A DNA stretch of 64,000 nucleotides from Liolophura sinensis (lineage: Eukaryota > Mollusca > Polyplacophora > Chitonida > Chitonidae). Numbering within the stretch: the first letter of the stretch is position 1; each line of letters opens with the position of its first letter. This document shows positions 34,299 through 46,149 of the stretch, piece by piece. The position numbers were made by a program, and so were the translations under genes. Below the pieces are notes generated by a model, which was not told where the DNA came from, made no database searches, and saw only the letters and a program-made list of their open reading frames with translations. The stretch lies in NCBI RefSeq assembly GCF_032854445.1, contig NC_088307.1, positions 26,364,046-26,428,045 on the forward strand. The letters run 5' to 3'.

Positions 34299-34471
34299 GA
34301 TCATATGTACTGGCCGATCTTGGCCCAGTTTCATGAAACTCTCTATATGTTGCGAGCTCGCAAATGCCATGACCTCGTAATGCCTACAGTATTGGTTGCC
34401 ATTGGTTGTTAAGTGAACGTAACGTTAACAGTGCTTCGTGAAACCGGGCCAAGATCGTCGTAAGATGAGAT
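34299..34471. mobile_element. Small non-autonomous inverted-repeat element (MITE-like)
   Basis: Left arm GATCTTGGCCCAGTTTCATGAA at 34316 pairs with the right arm TTCGTGAAACCGGGCCAAGATC ending at 34455, with imperfect pairing extending outward on both sides. The interior is about 95 bp with no coding capacity. No clear target duplication could be fixed. Confidence 0.8.
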
Positions 34472-34714
34472 CACGATGATGCCAACAAAGGCGCATGGGC
34501 CGCCCATCATGCCGTATGATCCGCGTTGGATCCACCCCACATCCGATGAAGATGCGTATAACGCGTAGGGTATATCGTTAGGATCGGGAATAATTGTATT
34601 TGTCTCTTTTACGTTCAGTAATTGTACTGATCAATCGGTACTCTCTTCCCTCGCTTACTTACCTGCCTTTGTGTGCAATTTGAGCAGCCCAACCCACCTG
34701 TTCAGTTCAGCTTG

Positions 34715-35160
34715 CCTGTGTATTTCACCGTAATCAAGATATCTAACGCCAATGCAATGGCAGTTAAGTTTAAGGTACATGAATGATATCAGAGTGTTAA
34801 GTTTGCCGGCTGGCATAATAGACATTACCGTTTCGACACCTTGAAGTTTAGCTGTTGTCATTTACCAGGGAGAGTTGGATTACAGTATGTGCTATGCTTT
34901 TTTAAAAGATTTCTCACTGAATTGTTCGATATCCAAGTTATTGCACACCATAAGATGGTTTTCTGAAAAAAGGTTCTTGGCACGCTTTACAAGATTTGAC
35001 AATTGCTGGCTTATAAATTTTGCATGCAACCGCATTATGTATTTCAAGAATTAATCCTCTTACCCTGCAACGGTGCCACAAAAATGGAACTTTGTAATAT
35101 CTGCAGCTGTTATAATAAATAATTCAGAGAAATAATGTCTTTGTTCTTGGTTTATTTTAG
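34715..35160 (+). repeat. Diverged block V, copy 3
   Basis: Partner of 27030-27480, lying about 7.7 kb downstream of it in the same orientation. Confidence 0.7.
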
Positions 35161-35621
35161 TCATATTTGCCCCAACAACTGGATATCGCTGTTTATTTCG
35201 TGCTGATATTATACTAACATATACCAATGCACAAGGGATTATTTGTAACAAAATTCATGTACACTAGGCGTAAGCTAATGCTTATAAGCAAAAGAAAAGG
35301 TACAGCGACTAAAGCAGTGAAGAAATGAAAAGAAATTTGTGAAACCTTGTTCATTGCCCATCATCTTAAAGAAAGGTTTTAGAAACTATTGATCTTAATA
35401 AGGACATTTACCTGTTCTAGTCTGGACAATGCTATAGTTTGCTCAGTTTTATGCACATAGACAGCTTCTTGTCTTCCACGGATATGATGCGCAATTCTGT
35501 CTTTCAAACCCGGGAAAGTTGATCGGTATCTTGCCATGTCACTGGTGTTGAGCGACGAGTCGCAAGATGAAATCCCAAAAACGATATATAACACAAACCA
35601 CTCAAGAAATGGAAAGGTATA

Positions 35622-35892
35622 TTTATTTATTTGTTTATTTATTTGATTGGTGTTTTATGCCATACTCAAGAATATTTCACTTACACGACGGCGGCCAGCA
35701 TAGTGGGAGGAAACTGGACAGAGCCCGGGGGAAACACACGACCATTCACAAGCTGCCGGAAGACCTTCCTACGTACGGCCGGAGAGAAAGCCAGCGTGAG
35801 CTGGACTTGAACTCACAGCGACCGCATTGGTGAGAGGCTCCTGGGTTATTACGCTACGCTAGTGCGGTAACCGACTGAGCCACAGAGGCCCC
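35622..35892 (-). repeat. tRNA-derived SINE, full length
   Basis: Tail (ATTTATTTGATTGGTG) at left, body, B-box region near 35805-35820, and head ending CCACAGAGGCCCCAC at the right. All parts present with substitutions. The plus frame at 35567-35833 is SINE sequence. Confidence 0.9.
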
Positions 35893-36707
35893 ACTAGAAG
35901 GTATCAAAAGTACGAAAACAGGACGGAATCATGCAAAGCGAAATAGCCAATAGTTTTCAGTAATGCTGGAAAGACGCAAGGTATGTTCTGAGTGACAGAG
36001 TGAAATCAGTATTAAATAAAATCCTGACAGGTAAATTGACAAGATTCCGTATTTCACTGGTTACTTGTGACCATTTGCCATCAGACTTCAGTCGCTGGTC
36101 TGGTTCTTTCCTCTATTCTGTACTTCTTTATCATATCAGAAATCTGTATTGTCATCAGATTTAACACAAAAATACAAGAATTTAAAATTAAGCATTTTTT
36201 TATTATTCTCAATGAATACAAATGTTCATGAACATTAGTGACATCGTTCTATTTTGAAAGTAATGACCAATTCCAGGGAAAATCTGTCAGACTGTTCAAG
36301 ATGATGTCTCCATTAAGCAACCACGTAATATATATACTGATTTAGTACAATCATATATTTAATAATATTGCGCTTACATGCGTATAATAGCTGCCAGTTA
36401 GAGAAGTAGTATCGAACACTTTAATTCCAGATATGATAGCAGACAACCTGTACCTGTACATACACTAAGTGCTTCGCTGTCTATGGCAACAGGAACTTAC
36501 TACCTGTATATAAGTTGAGACGAATATGTCTTAAGGGCAGCGTTATTGTTGTTTTCAATGTTTTCGACAATGGTGGTATTGGTTTGTTGTCGTAGATTGT
36601 GTGTTTTAAATGCGCATGTGTAATTGGTCTTGCTCATGCAGTTGTCATTTTTCTTGTTTTGAATTACTACGTTGTACAACCTCTCTGTGGAAAACACAGT
36701 AGACGAG
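35893..36707. other. No gene seen
   Basis: Only a weak similarity near 35925-36020 (AGGACGGAATC, GGAAAGACGCAAG, GAGTGAAATCAGTA) to minus-strand sequence near 16905-16985, probably another decayed retroelement flank. Confidence 0.4.
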
Positions 36708-36909
36708 TTTATTTATTTGATTGGTGTTTCACGCCGTACTCTAAAAATGTTTCATTTATACGACGGCAGTCAGCTTTGTGGTGGGGGGAAACTAGACAGA
36801 GCCTGCTGACAGAGTTTCTCCATTACAGCCAGAGAGATAACCAGCATGTGTTGGACTTGAACTCACAGAGACCGAATTGGTGAGAGCCTTCTGGGTCATT
36901 GCTCCGCTT
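36708..36909 (-). repeat. tRNA-derived SINE, body-deleted
   Basis: Tail at 36708-36740, body with an internal deletion around 36805-36815, and B-box side at 36855-36870. The head is cut near 36905. Confidence 0.8.
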
Positions 36910-37114
36910 TGGGGTGTATGACAGCTAAATGTTTTCCGATCTGTTCATAGATATCACTAATTACCGGATTCTTTAAGACCACACAAGGAACACATGAAGC
37001 TGGAGAAACACAGCATTTCCTCGAGGAAATGAAACTTTTTCTGACGTGCTTTCTCTGGTCAGTACATAAATACATAGGTTTTAAGAATTCATACGTCACG
37101 GTTGAAATTGTAGA

Positions 37115-37260
37115 GGCGCACACACACATTCTTCATCCCACACGATAACGATATATTGGCAGTATAGGCAGATCGTGTAACCACCGAGGAAAACAACCAA
37201 CAGAAGTCACATCAATGGCCAGATCACCAACATTCGATCATATCTGGACGACAAATCTAG
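37115..37260 (+). repeat. Dispersed block X, copy 2
   Basis: Matches 29695-29860 (ATTCTTCATCCCACACGATAACG, CAGTATAGGCAGATCGTGT). Confidence 0.6.
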
Positions 37261-37289
37261 TGTGCAGCACTGTGGTTAATTGAAATGAG

Positions 37290-37495
37290 ATCGCAGGCTT
37301 AAGTCCAGCTCACGCTTGCTCGGCTATAGCACTTCGTCAGGAGGTTTCAACGGCTTAATGTGTAACCAGCAAGATGCAGTGGTCTCCTTTATATGTTCTT
37401 CCGTATTTTCTTCACCCATAAACATCGTCGACGTCGTGTAAGTAAAATATCTTTGAGTGCATCGTTAGACAGAAATGAAATAAATAAACACAGCG
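37290..37495 (+). repeat. Second SINE-like family member
   Basis: B-box-like GGCTTAAGTCCAGCTC near 37298, unrelated middle, and a 3' end (GTCGACGTCGTGTAAG, AAATATCTTTGAGTG, ending AAATAAATAAAC) shared with 22430-22515. Confidence 0.55.
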
Positions 37496-37944
37496 AGTGA
37501 TAAAGGGTGTCGATTCATCAGGATTCGTTCTGTTTTGTTGGTCTTTTGAATATCCTTCGCGAAACGGCTCCGGTATTGCTATTTGCACAGTCATCATGCC
37601 TTGGGCTTGGACCCATTTGCGCGGGGCAAGATGTTCTCATCCGGCGTCCATATCCCTCTACAAATGAACAAGAGATCATTGACAGATAAGGTCGAGTTCA
37701 GGTCTGTTTCTTCAGGGTTATGCAATTAATTTACATATGGTTTTACTATACTTTATTATGTGGCAAAAGTAAACTATTTCCGATCCCCATAAATATACTC
37801 GAAGAACAAATTACATTTGTTCAACGGCTCGGAATAAACAGCATGAGCCCGTGGGAAGCTAAACATTTCTTGACCTGCGATGTCTGATAAGTAGATATTT
37901 ACAAAGGAATTACAAAAGGTAATGTCAGCATTGAAACTCTACAG

Positions 37945-38140
37945 GTACGCACACACATTCTCTATTCCACACAATGCATGTCGCCAGTAAAATAAGCAGA
38001 TCGTGTCACTCGACTGAGGAAAACAACCAAGAGGCGTCACATCTTTCATCAGTTTGCGGACATCGGGTAATTAGTGCCGAATTTTGGGGGTCAGGAATGT
38101 TCGCGATATATTAAAGGCATTAAACATTTGTTCCACGCTA
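37945..38140 (+). repeat. Dispersed block X, copy 3
   Basis: Weaker match to the X block: CACACACATTCT, GCAGATCGTGTCA, GAGGAAAACAACCAA, GCGTCACATC. Confidence 0.5.
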
Positions 38141-38184
38141 GTCTGTCGTGTATTTAAAATAAATTCAATTAAACTTTTAAACAT

Positions 38185-38460
38185 ATAACTTCAAGCGGCT
38201 TTCTCCCAAGCTCCGTAGACCACGCCCCCATCGTAATTCTGCCCGCCGTCATTTACGTGAACTGTTCGTGAGTACGGCGGAAAATACCATACAAAAACTA
38301 GATAAATAAACTCAAACAGCTGTTTCATAAATACGTCGGTACTTTAGCAGGACAACTCCCCAAGTTAGTTGTACTGTAGACTACTCGCCTGAGGTCAACG
38401 AGGCGGCGAGTTCAAATCCAGTTTTGTTCGGGTGCGATATAAAAGTCCGGAGGTTTACTT
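38185..38460 (+). repeat. Composite SINE-like fragment
   Basis: Counterpart of 21361-21500: ATAACTTCAAGCGGCTTTC, then the SINE tail-like GAGTACGGCGGAAAATACCA, then GCGAGTTCAAATCCAG. Confidence 0.55.
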
Positions 38461-38511
38461 GCATTGACAGAATTGATTTATCTTTCTACGTGTTGTTAAA
38501 CGCAATACTGT

Positions 38512-38695
38512 AATATTTGTCAGTGATGCGATGGCGGCCAATTCTGTGGGTGAAGGAAACGGGATTGTCCGGGGGAAACCACCGACCTGCGGGTGAACAG
38601 TTCTACAAAGTCCCTGTCTATAGCCCCGATCGAACCCGCGACTTCTGTGTCATTGTGATTCAAAAGTGTGCATTTTTATCCACTTGACCGGCCAG
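38512..38695 (-). repeat. tRNA-derived SINE of a third type
   Basis: On the minus strand: A-box-like TGGCCGGTCAAGTGG near 38690, B box CGGGTTCGATCGG near 38630, then a body resembling that of the common SINE (GTGGTTTCCCCCGGAC, TTGGCCGCCATCGC). The head therefore has a different tRNA-like origin but a related core. Confidence 0.65.
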
Positions 38696-38879
38696 CTCCG
38701 CATTGTGCACTAGAATCAACATCTACTTATAGAAATTTGCTTAGTGTTTGTTATGATTCATGTAGTTCAATAATTAACAAACTTCCCTTCGCTAGCTCGA
38801 TCGTCTAAAACGCTGCTTTGCCCACAAATCAAAGAGCGATCCTTGATAGATAGCGTCGAAATCAGATCAGCAGAAGTCA

Positions 38880-40760
38880 AGCGACGCTCATCGTATTACC
38901 CGATCATCTCAAAACGGTTTCACGATGGAACAGACCAGAATCCGGTGTATTGTCTAACGGCACAGTTCGTGATTTTGTCTAATACACGTTAACGGCTTGT
39001 TTATTTTCCCTGGAAAAATACGAATCAAGTACGATGTACCCAGATTCCTTTGTCTACACCAGAAGTCATTTATAAAGCAACTCAGAAGCTCTGATGATAG
39101 TACAATGTCGTCCTCGTTAAACAGCGCATAAAAGGAAACTAGTTTTTTTGAACTCAGCCACACTTTTAATATGCTTTACTCTGACCATGTTATGCACTGG
39201 AGAGATTAATGGTTTTTAAAGATCATGCATGGGAGTGCCGTCGTTCAATCTGGTTTCCAACCGGTTCCATCAAAGTCTGTACAAATGTCATGGTTTTCAA
39301 CCTAACACGTACCACACCCTAACGGTTCACTTTGATGTCATACTGTGTTGCAACATAATAAGCTCTGTTAGGTCATGCCATTTGCCTTTCTAGGCCGTAT
39401 AGTGCAAAGGCGATTTCTTACATAAGCTGTTAATACATCTGGCAATGTTTCTGACAACTGCTATTGAATGTATGAACTGAAATCCCTGTAAACAGCGCCA
39501 CACTGCGTTATGACACACTGGGCCCAGACAACTTAATATTGGTATTCACCCTGTAACTGTGTGAAGCGCGGCGGTGGGACTGGGGTTAGGGACAGGGAAT
39601 AGGCTTGTTCAATACCCAGTGGTAATGACATAACCGCTGTGACTTAGACACAGTGATTCGGTTTTGAATTCTGACGAGGCTATCAAAAATAAGCTTTTTC
39701 CCTTTTTTATTCTGATTTACACGCTGAAACTTGTTTAAAAATGAGAATGACTCTTTAGTTAAATCCCTTAGTTTCAAATCCATCATTGACACATATATAT
39801 AACATAATATGAATCAAATTAATTTCGTGACCGATAATCTCCATGTGGGACACGTATGCCCTTCCCATCCGTAACTGCTGACTAGATCATCTACATCGTG
39901 GTAACTTCCTTCCAATAATCTTAATTTTAAATATATTGTTTTAGAGACTGTGATGCTATTTTTATTAATGAAACTGGTCTTTGAGATTTTGACTCTGTAT
40001 ATTGCGTTACAGGTTGACGGTCTGAAAAGGTGATTTGAAACCTTCGCTTATGTCGTTAGGGCCTTACCTACCCCAGTTATATGAGCAAAAGTCCATATCT
40101 AGAAGTAGGACTGGTTAAGTTTAAACACGAAACAGTCATGCGTGTTTTGATTTAATAAAAAAAATGTACTGGTAAAAAAATAGCCAAACACACGCCAAGT
40201 ACAAATTGAAAATTGTGAAACTGTCATCAGCAGAGATCATCAACTGCATTTATATCAAATACCACATACGTGTACCTTCTTTAATTATAACCTGAGGGAC
40301 CTGTATTGTATCGCTTATTCGATATTTGAACATAACGAGATAATCGCTTGGCGAGACATATATGCCTTAATCAAACAAATGGAAATTAGAATCATTGAGA
40401 CAGCACACTGGTCCACGTAATACAAATAACCTCGTGTGTTTGCGTGTTCGACGGATTTATGATTTATGGTTCGTCGTTTACTGTTAATAAAATTTCTGGC
40501 ATACTGTTTACAAGTACAGTTTGCAAAAGTACAATAGTGAGTAATGTTCTGTGATCCTTGTAAATAACGTGGTGAATGTCGTGGCTTCCATGTGTAATAT
40601 CCGACATCCTCAGTGTATTTGGCTTGCTAAATTACCACTATTCACTTTCGCGGTTGACACTGACAATTAATTTGGAAATGATAGGCAATCAGAAATGTTT
40701 GGTCACCTACAAACATTTATTCACCACCGTCATTGTTTAGGATCTACCCCGTGACGTACT
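38880..40760 (+). repeat. Long repeat family U, copy F
   Basis: CATCGTATTACCCGATCATC, TACACGTTAACGGCTTGTTTA, CACACCTTTTAAT-type spacing, ACCATGTTATGCACT, GCACACTGGTCCACGTAAT and AGGCAATCAGAAATGTTTGG in family order. The sequence just before it (38790-38850) aligns with 30045-30130, extending the similarity outside the U repeat. Confidence 0.65.
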
Positions 40761-41715
40761 CGTTTGTTTACAGTAAGTTCAGCAACAGCAGGTGTTCTCT
40801 TCTCCTGCAATGAGAAAAGCCATCCAGCCTTTGCTTTGTTAACCTTGCCTATGTAGTTCTTTATTTTGATTTTTAACCCGTGAAGAAGAGATTTGAAGCT
40901 AAGTCATTAACAGTTAGGTTCACCTGGATAAAACTGCAGTATCCTTCAGCCGCTTCGTCATAAAATCTCTGATTCAAAAGTTATCCTCACGTCTAGCACC
41001 CGCAAATGCTCACAAACAATGCACGTATTTATTGTAAAGTGCTTTTTTCCCCTAAAATATATTGCTAAATGGTTTGCGAAAAGTAACACTGTAGTTCCAA
41101 TCCATGTATGGTGTGGCGTCATAAACATAATTCTACTGTGGAATGGTTTTCGGCTTAATAGCCTAGCGAAAACGACAATATTAATTCAAAGAAACATCGG
41201 TTTTCCTGCCTGTCGCTGGTGGACAAAGCATCTCTGAGGACTGGTTCCTTTGCATTCTTTGTCTGTTAAACTGTATTAAGTGTGAATAATTTTATGATGG
41301 TGATGGCCTGTAAAATTTCATTCAATAAATTTTAAGGTCGCCGTATAGGTAGACAGTGTCATGGTTACTCTGGTTTTACTCGCTATGATGTGATCCTGTA
41401 TATTATATGACTGTATAGGCCACGGTTCTGCTGTTGGACTATTTATTTATCTAATGTGGTGATTACACTACTACATCCGGATCCTAGCTGAATATCATAC
41501 GCTCATCGTAGAAGGACTATACACCCACAGCCCGGCCATTCTCTCCCTCTCGGCGACCTTACATCATCGCTCTCCAATGGAGGGCCCATCATGGTACTGT
41601 GATGGGCGTTTCATCCTGCAATCCTGATCAGAATTTACCGGTGTTTATGCTGTGTTTGTTAGCAACTTTTTTACACCAAGTACATTGTGCTTTCGAGTAT
41701 TAACAAAGAATATTT

Positions 41716-41928
41716 TTGCGGTTCAGAAATTTCTTGCAAAATTCGAATCTAACAGAGGTGTTATGTGACGATTTCAGTCAACGTCACAAGTTATTGCAGC
41801 AAAAATTTTGTCAAGGTTATTCCATCCAGCGCCTTCGCTCTAAGTTTCTTAAGTTTTACAGTGAGTATATTTCTCTTGTAAGTAAATGTGGACAGAGCGT
41901 CCAGAATCTCTGGTGCTCGGCTTCATAA
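41716..41928 (+). pseudogene. Retroelement reverse-transcriptase C-terminal fragment
   Basis: Open for 70 codons, reading DFSQRHKLLQQKFCQGY then RLRSKFLKFYSEYISLVSK. This resembles the C-terminal end of a reverse-transcriptase family common in invertebrate genomes, where a QGY segment precedes a basic KF.KFY helix and a terminal SKY/SKC element. The catalytic part is absent. Family recognition is from memory of the pattern, so moderate confidence. Confidence 0.6.
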
Positions 41929-42114
41929 GTGTGTCTAATTCCGTTTAACTCGAGGTTAGGGACAGCTATTCATCGCGACGAATTAGATCGTTACGTTGGA
42001 TATATAAACACTTACAATGTATTCAAAGCCCAGCTTTTGTTGTCCAAAACTGATATTCTAGCATGGTACTCAATTTCAGTACTTATTTCACTCGGCCGCT
42101 TGGAACATACCACG

Positions 42115-42280
42115 TGTCTTTCCAGCATCACTGAAAGCTGTTGACTGCTTCTCTTTGTATGATTCCTTCTTATTTTCTTGATACTTGTGAGTTCTACGGT
42201 AATCTGGGTTAAACGTCGTTTTGGGAAATGGCCTTGCGACTATTGACCTCCAACGTCTTTATTGGTTGACGACTGGTATA
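42115..42280 (+). repeat. Diverged block Y, copy 2
   Basis: Partner of 20340-20530, same orientation, directly downstream of the reverse-transcriptase fragment in both places. Confidence 0.55.
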
Positions 42281-42664
42281 CAAATATGTTTCGACGCATA
42301 CATTTTAAAGCTTCGTTCTACATGTATTTGGGAGTTGCATCATCAGTAGCTACTAAAATAGTCTGCAGAATCTGAATAGTTACATTGTATTAGGTTTCTT
42401 CTGCTGTCTTTGTAAAGGGGCAGGGAAAATGGACGTCTTTTTAGTGATAAATTCTACAGACACAAGGATTCATGGTTTATATCTGTGACTTTGCCACAGC
42501 AGTTGTACTGACTCACGTTTGTTTCCCACTGAATGCTGATGTGGCTGTAGAACTTCAAGGTATGTGGTCAAGTGCATGTCTGTTGTAGTAAAAGCTTATA
42601 TATGTAAATGTATTTGTTTTAATGTCGTAAAGTCATACTGGTAACATAGGTGCATGATGGTACC

Positions 42665-43838
42665 ATGTTACGCGCATCCTGATCAGATCATACACCCACG
42701 ATATGCGCATCCTGATCGGACCATACACCCCATAATACGCGCATCATGATCGGACCATACACCCCATGATACGCGCATCATGATCGGACCATACACCCCA
42801 TGATACGCGCATCCTGATCGGACCATACACCCCATGATACGCGCATCCTGATCGGACCATACACCCCATGATACGCGCATCCTGATCGGACCATACACCC
42901 CATGATACGCGCATCCTGATCGGACCATACACCCCATAATACGCGCATCATGATCGGACCATACACCCCATGATACGCGCATCCTGATCGGACCATACAC
43001 CCCATGATACGCACATCATGATCGGATCATACACCCCATGATACGCGCATCATGATCGGACCATACACCCTATGATACGCACATCATGATCGGATCATAC
43101 ACCCCATAATACGCGCATCATGATCGGACCATACACCCTATGATACGCGCATCATGATCGGACCATACACCCCATGATACGCGCATCCTGATCGGACCAT
43201 ACACCCCATGATACGTGCATCATGATCGGATCATACACCCCATGATACGCGCATCATGATCGGATCATACACCCCATGATACGCGCATCCTGATCGGACC
43301 ATACACCCCATGATACGCGCATCCTGATCGGACCATACACCCCATGATACGCGCATCATGATCGGACCATACACCCCATAATACGCGCATCATCATCGGA
43401 CCATACACCCCATAATACGAGCATCCCAATCGGCTCATACACCCATGATACGCGCATCCTGATCGCATCATACACCCATGATACGAGCATCTGATCGGAC
43501 CATACACCCCATGATACGCGCATCCTGGTCAGATCATACACCCCATAATACGCACATCCTGTTCAGATCATATACCCATAATACGCGCATCCTGATCGGA
43601 CCATACATCCAATGATACGCACATCCTGATCGGACCATACATCCATGATACTTGTATCCTGATCGGACCATACACCCCATGATACGTGCATCCTGGTAAG
43701 ATCATACACCCATGATATGCGCATCCTGATAGGATCATACACCCTATTACACACGCATCCTGATCGAACCATACACCCCATTATACGGGCATCCTGATCA
43801 GACAATACACCTCATGATACGTGCATCCTGATCGGACC
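42665..43838 (+). repeat. 34-bp minisatellite, about 34 copies
   Basis: Unit of the form ATGATACGCGCATCCTGATC followed by GGACCATACACCCC. Variation is concentrated at the CCTGATC/CATGATC positions and in the C run. The first two-thirds are in perfect register; after about 43430 units of 31-34 bp with more changes appear. Minus-strand open frames of up to 105 codons come only from the repeat: 34 is not a multiple of three, so each frame cycles through all three readings. Confidence 0.97.
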
Positions 43839-44588
43839 CTGATTTTTATCTTTTTCTGCTTAGGTCGCGGTTCTCGCGAGCGTGTAACAGAAAGAGTTGA
43901 AATAGACCCTACTAAAGTAAACTGAAAGAAGGCAGATTTAACTGGTAAGATTTGACCGTTTGCCAGGTATTGCACTGCCACAAACACTCTGGTTTCACAC
44001 TCCCTGCTGTAGTCTTATATTGGTCACAACAACTGTTGCAACATCAAGGTACTGAAAAAAGGCCTACACTTTGTGTGGTCCATTCTTTGATGGTCCTCTC
44101 TCAAAGAATCCCTCCCGTCACACCCATAAAGGCTCGCTTTATTGGGGAAACAAGAAGCCCTACCACCAAGATCGTATGTATTACCTTAATGAAACTCCTG
44201 CATGGCTGTCATTTTGGAAGAAAGTACTTTTGTGCTTTTCCGGCGTCAGCTGTGTGTGGATATTCAAAAATTCAAAACGTCTCACTGACGAATTAGGCGT
44301 TCAAATACACGTAGCCCTAACACATAAGGATATATCTACCTGAGATTTCTGTACTCTCTACACTGCTATTCGTCACAAAGATTTAACGGATAAAATGTTA
44401 TCAACATTGTTGTTTAATAAGCCGGCCACGGCTACCTTTACGTCAATGGTAAAAAGACGTCGGTTTCTATAGTTTAACTCCTTAGAGGGTATAGCATTTA
44501 TGTAATGTCTCGTACGTTTTTCGCTACTAACATCTGCATGAAATGAGGCAAAACCATATGTCAACAATTTATAGACACGTGCTTTCCT

Positions 44589-44897
44589 ATGGGTGCAAAT
44601 ACGACTTGGTCGAATACGAACGTATGCAAGGAGTATATAGCAAAGGCTCTCAAGGATGTATGTATTTATCCACCTTGGCGGGATTTAAAATCAACAGCAG
44701 ACAGTCCTGATGGCACATTTGGTCTAGACTTGTACAAAAAAAACGGTTTCCTCTCATTCCGATTTTTTGACAAGACGAATGTTTTAAATTTTAACATTAT
44801 AAATTATCCTTACTTAGATAGCAGGATACGGAACGGTCCTGTAAAGAGAGTGTGTATGGAAGGGTCCTGCAGAGAGCGTCCCCTTAGCAATTGTTAG
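44589..44897 (+). pseudogene. Retroelement reverse-transcriptase fragment
   Basis: The 102-codon frame contains LDLYKKNGFLSF, FFDKTNVLNFNIINYPYLDS and NGPV, matching the order of an invertebrate reverse-transcriptase segment downstream of the catalytic core (short strand, DK, F.F.I.N.P, GP). After GPV the frame is disrupted. Upstream, the frames at 43952-44343 show nothing recognisable. The fragment may belong to the same family as 41716-41928, whose C-terminal part would follow this one. Confidence 0.6.
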
Positions 44898-45419
44898 ACA
44901 TGTCGTCACTCTAAATTTCTTAAAGGTGGAGAAAACATGACAATTACATGAAATTTAGACGAGTGTTATATATATAGTGCTTTAAATATTTGTTTAATTT
45001 GTCATTTTTCTTTTTCGTGTTTTTGGTTAATGTATAAAACTGATTCGTCCCATCTGACACAAGTCTAGCCACATCATTTAGAGTAAAAGAAGAGCAACGA
45101 AGATTATGTGATAGTTGTAAAGGGCTCGGAAATTCAGCCACCTCCTTTACGTTTTTTTTTCTGACTGTTCATGTAAACGCTTAATTAGATGCAACTTACA
45201 ATCTCCTGAACCATGGCTGCGCGGAACTGGGTAAAAATGAACCAATATTAATGTTCAAGTTATTAGACCACAATATAAGTATTAATTCTGTGTTTTTATA
45301 GCAATTAATAGACGGTAACATTAAAACAATACTGCACCATTTCTGATCATTCCTCCAGATGACCAGTGATTAATAAATCCGTAGTAACAAACAAATGTCC
45401 GAGCATTGCATAAGCCGCG

Positions 45420-46140
45420 TGATGTCTATGTACATGTGCATCACTGCTGATTATGCGCAGACGTGTAGTTTTTGCCATTGATCAAAAGCTGTGTTAATAG
45501 TTTTTGTTATTGGATTCGTTCGTTTGATGCATCACAAACTGATCGAATTTTCTGTACTTTTCACAGCAGTTAAATGTCAGAGACCGCAATAGAGACCGCC
45601 TCTGTAAAGGCGTAAATGCCTAGCCAAAAGCTATACATTAAATATGAAAGAGGGGGCAGGCAAATCGCAATCAAATCCAAAACATTGAATCGCAACATAC
45701 GCTGTACTTTGTTGCCTACCTCTTTATTGACATACCTATGACAAAAATGAGAGAACGTCCCAATAGGGTCCAGGAGAGTTTCAATTATTTGCCGTTAATG
45801 GCACGAAATCGATTGTCGCCAAACTGACGAGACAGCCCTGCAAGAATTACAAAGGTAAGCTTCGATTAAACGCCAACCAATAAAATCCTATATACACGTA
45901 TTATGTCCAAGACTTCCGTTAATTGTAGCTCCATTCTTGTGAGATGGGAAGCGATAAACGTCAGGCAGGATTATGCGCATACAAATGCTCCTTAATGAGG
46001 ATAGAGACAGTCATTTAACCTATGATTGCTTCTTGACCTTGCCTTAATTTATTAAGCCAAAGTAAGGCCACTTAGTGGAGGATTCAATAATGTGGTAAAT
46101 GTGTGCTCTCTATTGGAGTAAAATACAACGGATGCCGGCT
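45420..46140 (+). repeat. Duplicated block W, copy 2
   Basis: Partner of 28480-29165, about 17.0 kb downstream in the same orientation. The core 45978-46097 is almost identical to 29007-29126. Confidence 0.8.
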
Positions 46141-46149
46141 AGAAGAACA

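Noticed and set aside
42665-43838. CRISPR-like array of 34-bp repeats
   Set aside because: Units are directly adjacent with no unique spacers and no associated genes; it is a minisatellite in a eukaryotic genome.
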